The notes beneath the pieces were generated by a model. That model saw only the letters and a list, made by a program, of their open reading frames with translations. It was not told the DNA's origin and did not search any database. 64,000 nt of DNA from Ciona savignyi (lineage: Eukaryota; Chordata; Ascidiacea; Phlebobranchia; Cionidae). The first letter of the stretch is position 1, and every line of letters starts with the position of its first letter. Of the stretch, positions 63,201-64,000 are shown in pieces. The stretch lies in contig CH002711.1 in the NCBI GenBank assembly GCA_000149265.1, positions 554,686 to 618,685 on the forward strand. The letters are read 5' to 3'. The position numbers and the translations under genes are program-made.

Positions 63201-64000
63201 ATGGACCTGACCACACTTTTGTATTGTCTTGTAATGCTAAGAAATCAATATAACATGCATTTAAACGAAATATCGATGTTCGTGAACTGTTAAAACAATT
63301 GCAGAGAAACACAGTAAAATCGACTGATTTTTAAAATATTTACACCAAATGCCTTTTTCTTATGCTGATCTACTTGATTTCACACAATGAGCCAATTGTT
63401 TACAATATCTGTTAGACAATTTTTCGTTAGATCCTTCAGTTTGCTGGTTCACTTCTTTACAAATCAATTAGTGGAACTCATTTGTGATGTTGGTAAAAAC
63501 TATTCTCCTAAACTGTTGATGGCAACAAAGAATGGAAAATCACCTGTTTTGAAGATTTCAGTTTGCTCTGGCAAATTTCCAATTCAGACTCAACTTTCTC
63601 GCATCTTTCTTTTTCATCTTGAAACTGTAAATGGAACATGATGGGTGGTAGAGGGAAAAAGTTATTAAAATAAGATTTGGGTATCGTAGAAAAGTCGATG
63701 ATGGTGATAAAAAGAGAAAATAGTCCCTTTTGTAACCCAGGATAGATAAAAATTAAACCTTATGAAAATCAATTAAACACATAACACTCTACATAAAACT
63801 CACTTCGAATGACAAACTTCACTTGGACATAGGTATGTACAGACAAAAGTCAATTCTTAGTAAGCCCAGAATTGCAATGATTAATTGTAGTTAAATCTCG
63901 ATACCATCATATTAGTTCAGCCATTACAACAAATCCATTTTATACAACCTAAATTCCATCCATACAATATATCTCAGGCCAACCTTCTGCATAAGTGCTT
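54246..64000 (-). CDS. Coiled-coil protein, C-terminal part (5' end outside window)
   Basis: Ten exons in minus order: 63984-64000 (edge), 63544-63624, 62694-62840, 62266-62372, 61731-61830, 60937-61092, 60138-60323, 58630-58718, 55970-56216, 54246-54368 (TGA). Phases match at every join. About 417 residues in the window are mostly coiled coil: SIQRLTNEVRKLERSRDELE, QEVSRLTENLKDQKKVIEF, LERDIAMKRQLIDELRGKI, HIESLRRQVQVATKEKSKYE, EEEAGQQLQKLADRSEQAIE. Then comes NLSTHIIELLVRQRSSLYRE, a conserved-looking non-coil segment (SVACNILNMSRSDFADLMTP) and the end PPFAKSLCRLLWDKIQDAVK...VTKH. Such long heptad proteins are often centrosomal, ciliary or cytoskeletal, but I do not recognise the family. Exon 63984-64000 is weak because the donor reads GTTGGC. 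Confidence 0.85.
55728..55890 (-). repeat. Partial tRNA-related SINE in an intron of the coiled-coil gene
   Basis: Blocks TATTTCAGTGAGTTGTGTAT, CATTAATCCGCTGGGTTCAT and AAGTGCCTTGCCCAAGAACA are nearly identical to the gene 1 copies. Confidence 0.8.
59812..59922 (+). repeat. Partial tRNA-related SINE, plus orientation
   Basis: Reverse-direction tail half: GGTAATCGGACGATTGCCCA, then ATTCCATTCACGGGAATAAA, the inverse of GTGAATGGGAAAAC in the other copies. Lies in the intron between exons 58630-58718 and 60138-60323. Confidence 0.65.

Overview
The window looks like invertebrate chordate DNA, most likely from a tunicate of the Ciona type. The supports are AT-rich sequence, many short exons with GT-AG introns, and many copies of one tRNA-tailed short interspersed repeat that I associate with Ciona. 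Chordate-type families are also present: VWD/C8/TIL/VWC/cystine-knot modules, an ALDH1-type dehydrogenase and an ShKT-EGF-trypsin protein. No bacterial or organelle features are visible. There is one 100-base assembly gap (15916-16015).

Layout. (1) 1-32,435, plus strand: the 3' part of one very large secreted-protein gene whose start lies left of the window. I placed 49 exons by hand with continuous reading frame and splice phase (about 3,880 residues in the window). In order they encode a 30-bp tandem repeat giving a Thr/Ser/Pro mucin-like tract, eleven von Willebrand A (vWA) domains joined by short Thr/Ser/Pro linkers, a Cys-rich module, VWD, C8, TIL, several VWC-like modules, a C-terminal cystine knot (CTCK) and a Cys-free tail. 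(2) 35,790-39,086, plus strand: a complete secreted protein with signal peptide, ShKT, two EGF modules and a trypsin fold. All three catalytic residues are replaced, so it should be a pseudoprotease. (3) 47,539-39,818, minus strand: a complete 11-exon aldehyde dehydrogenase of the ALDH1/ALDH1A type. It is convergent with gene 2. (4) beyond 64,000 to 54,246, minus strand: the 3' part of a coiled-coil protein gene (ten exons placed, the last carrying the stop). I could not name its family.

The gaps between genes (32.5-35.8 kb and 47.6-54.0 kb) hold no gene I can support. Introns carry many copies of one SINE family and two hAT-type miniature transposons with clear 8-bp target duplications.

The most interesting system is gene 1. 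It is a mucin/von Willebrand factor-like extracellular polymer protein with an array of vWA domains. Only the first two keep the DxSxS metal-binding motif, and four domains run through one 2.57-kb exon while the rest of the gene is finely split. One 1-base frameshift (exon 17,450-17,679) interrupts an otherwise perfect frame; it may be an assembly error or a true lesion. The neighbouring pseudoprotease is a second clear oddity. The four genes are not obviously one pathway, though genes 1 and 2 are both secreted, modular and rich in disulfide domains.
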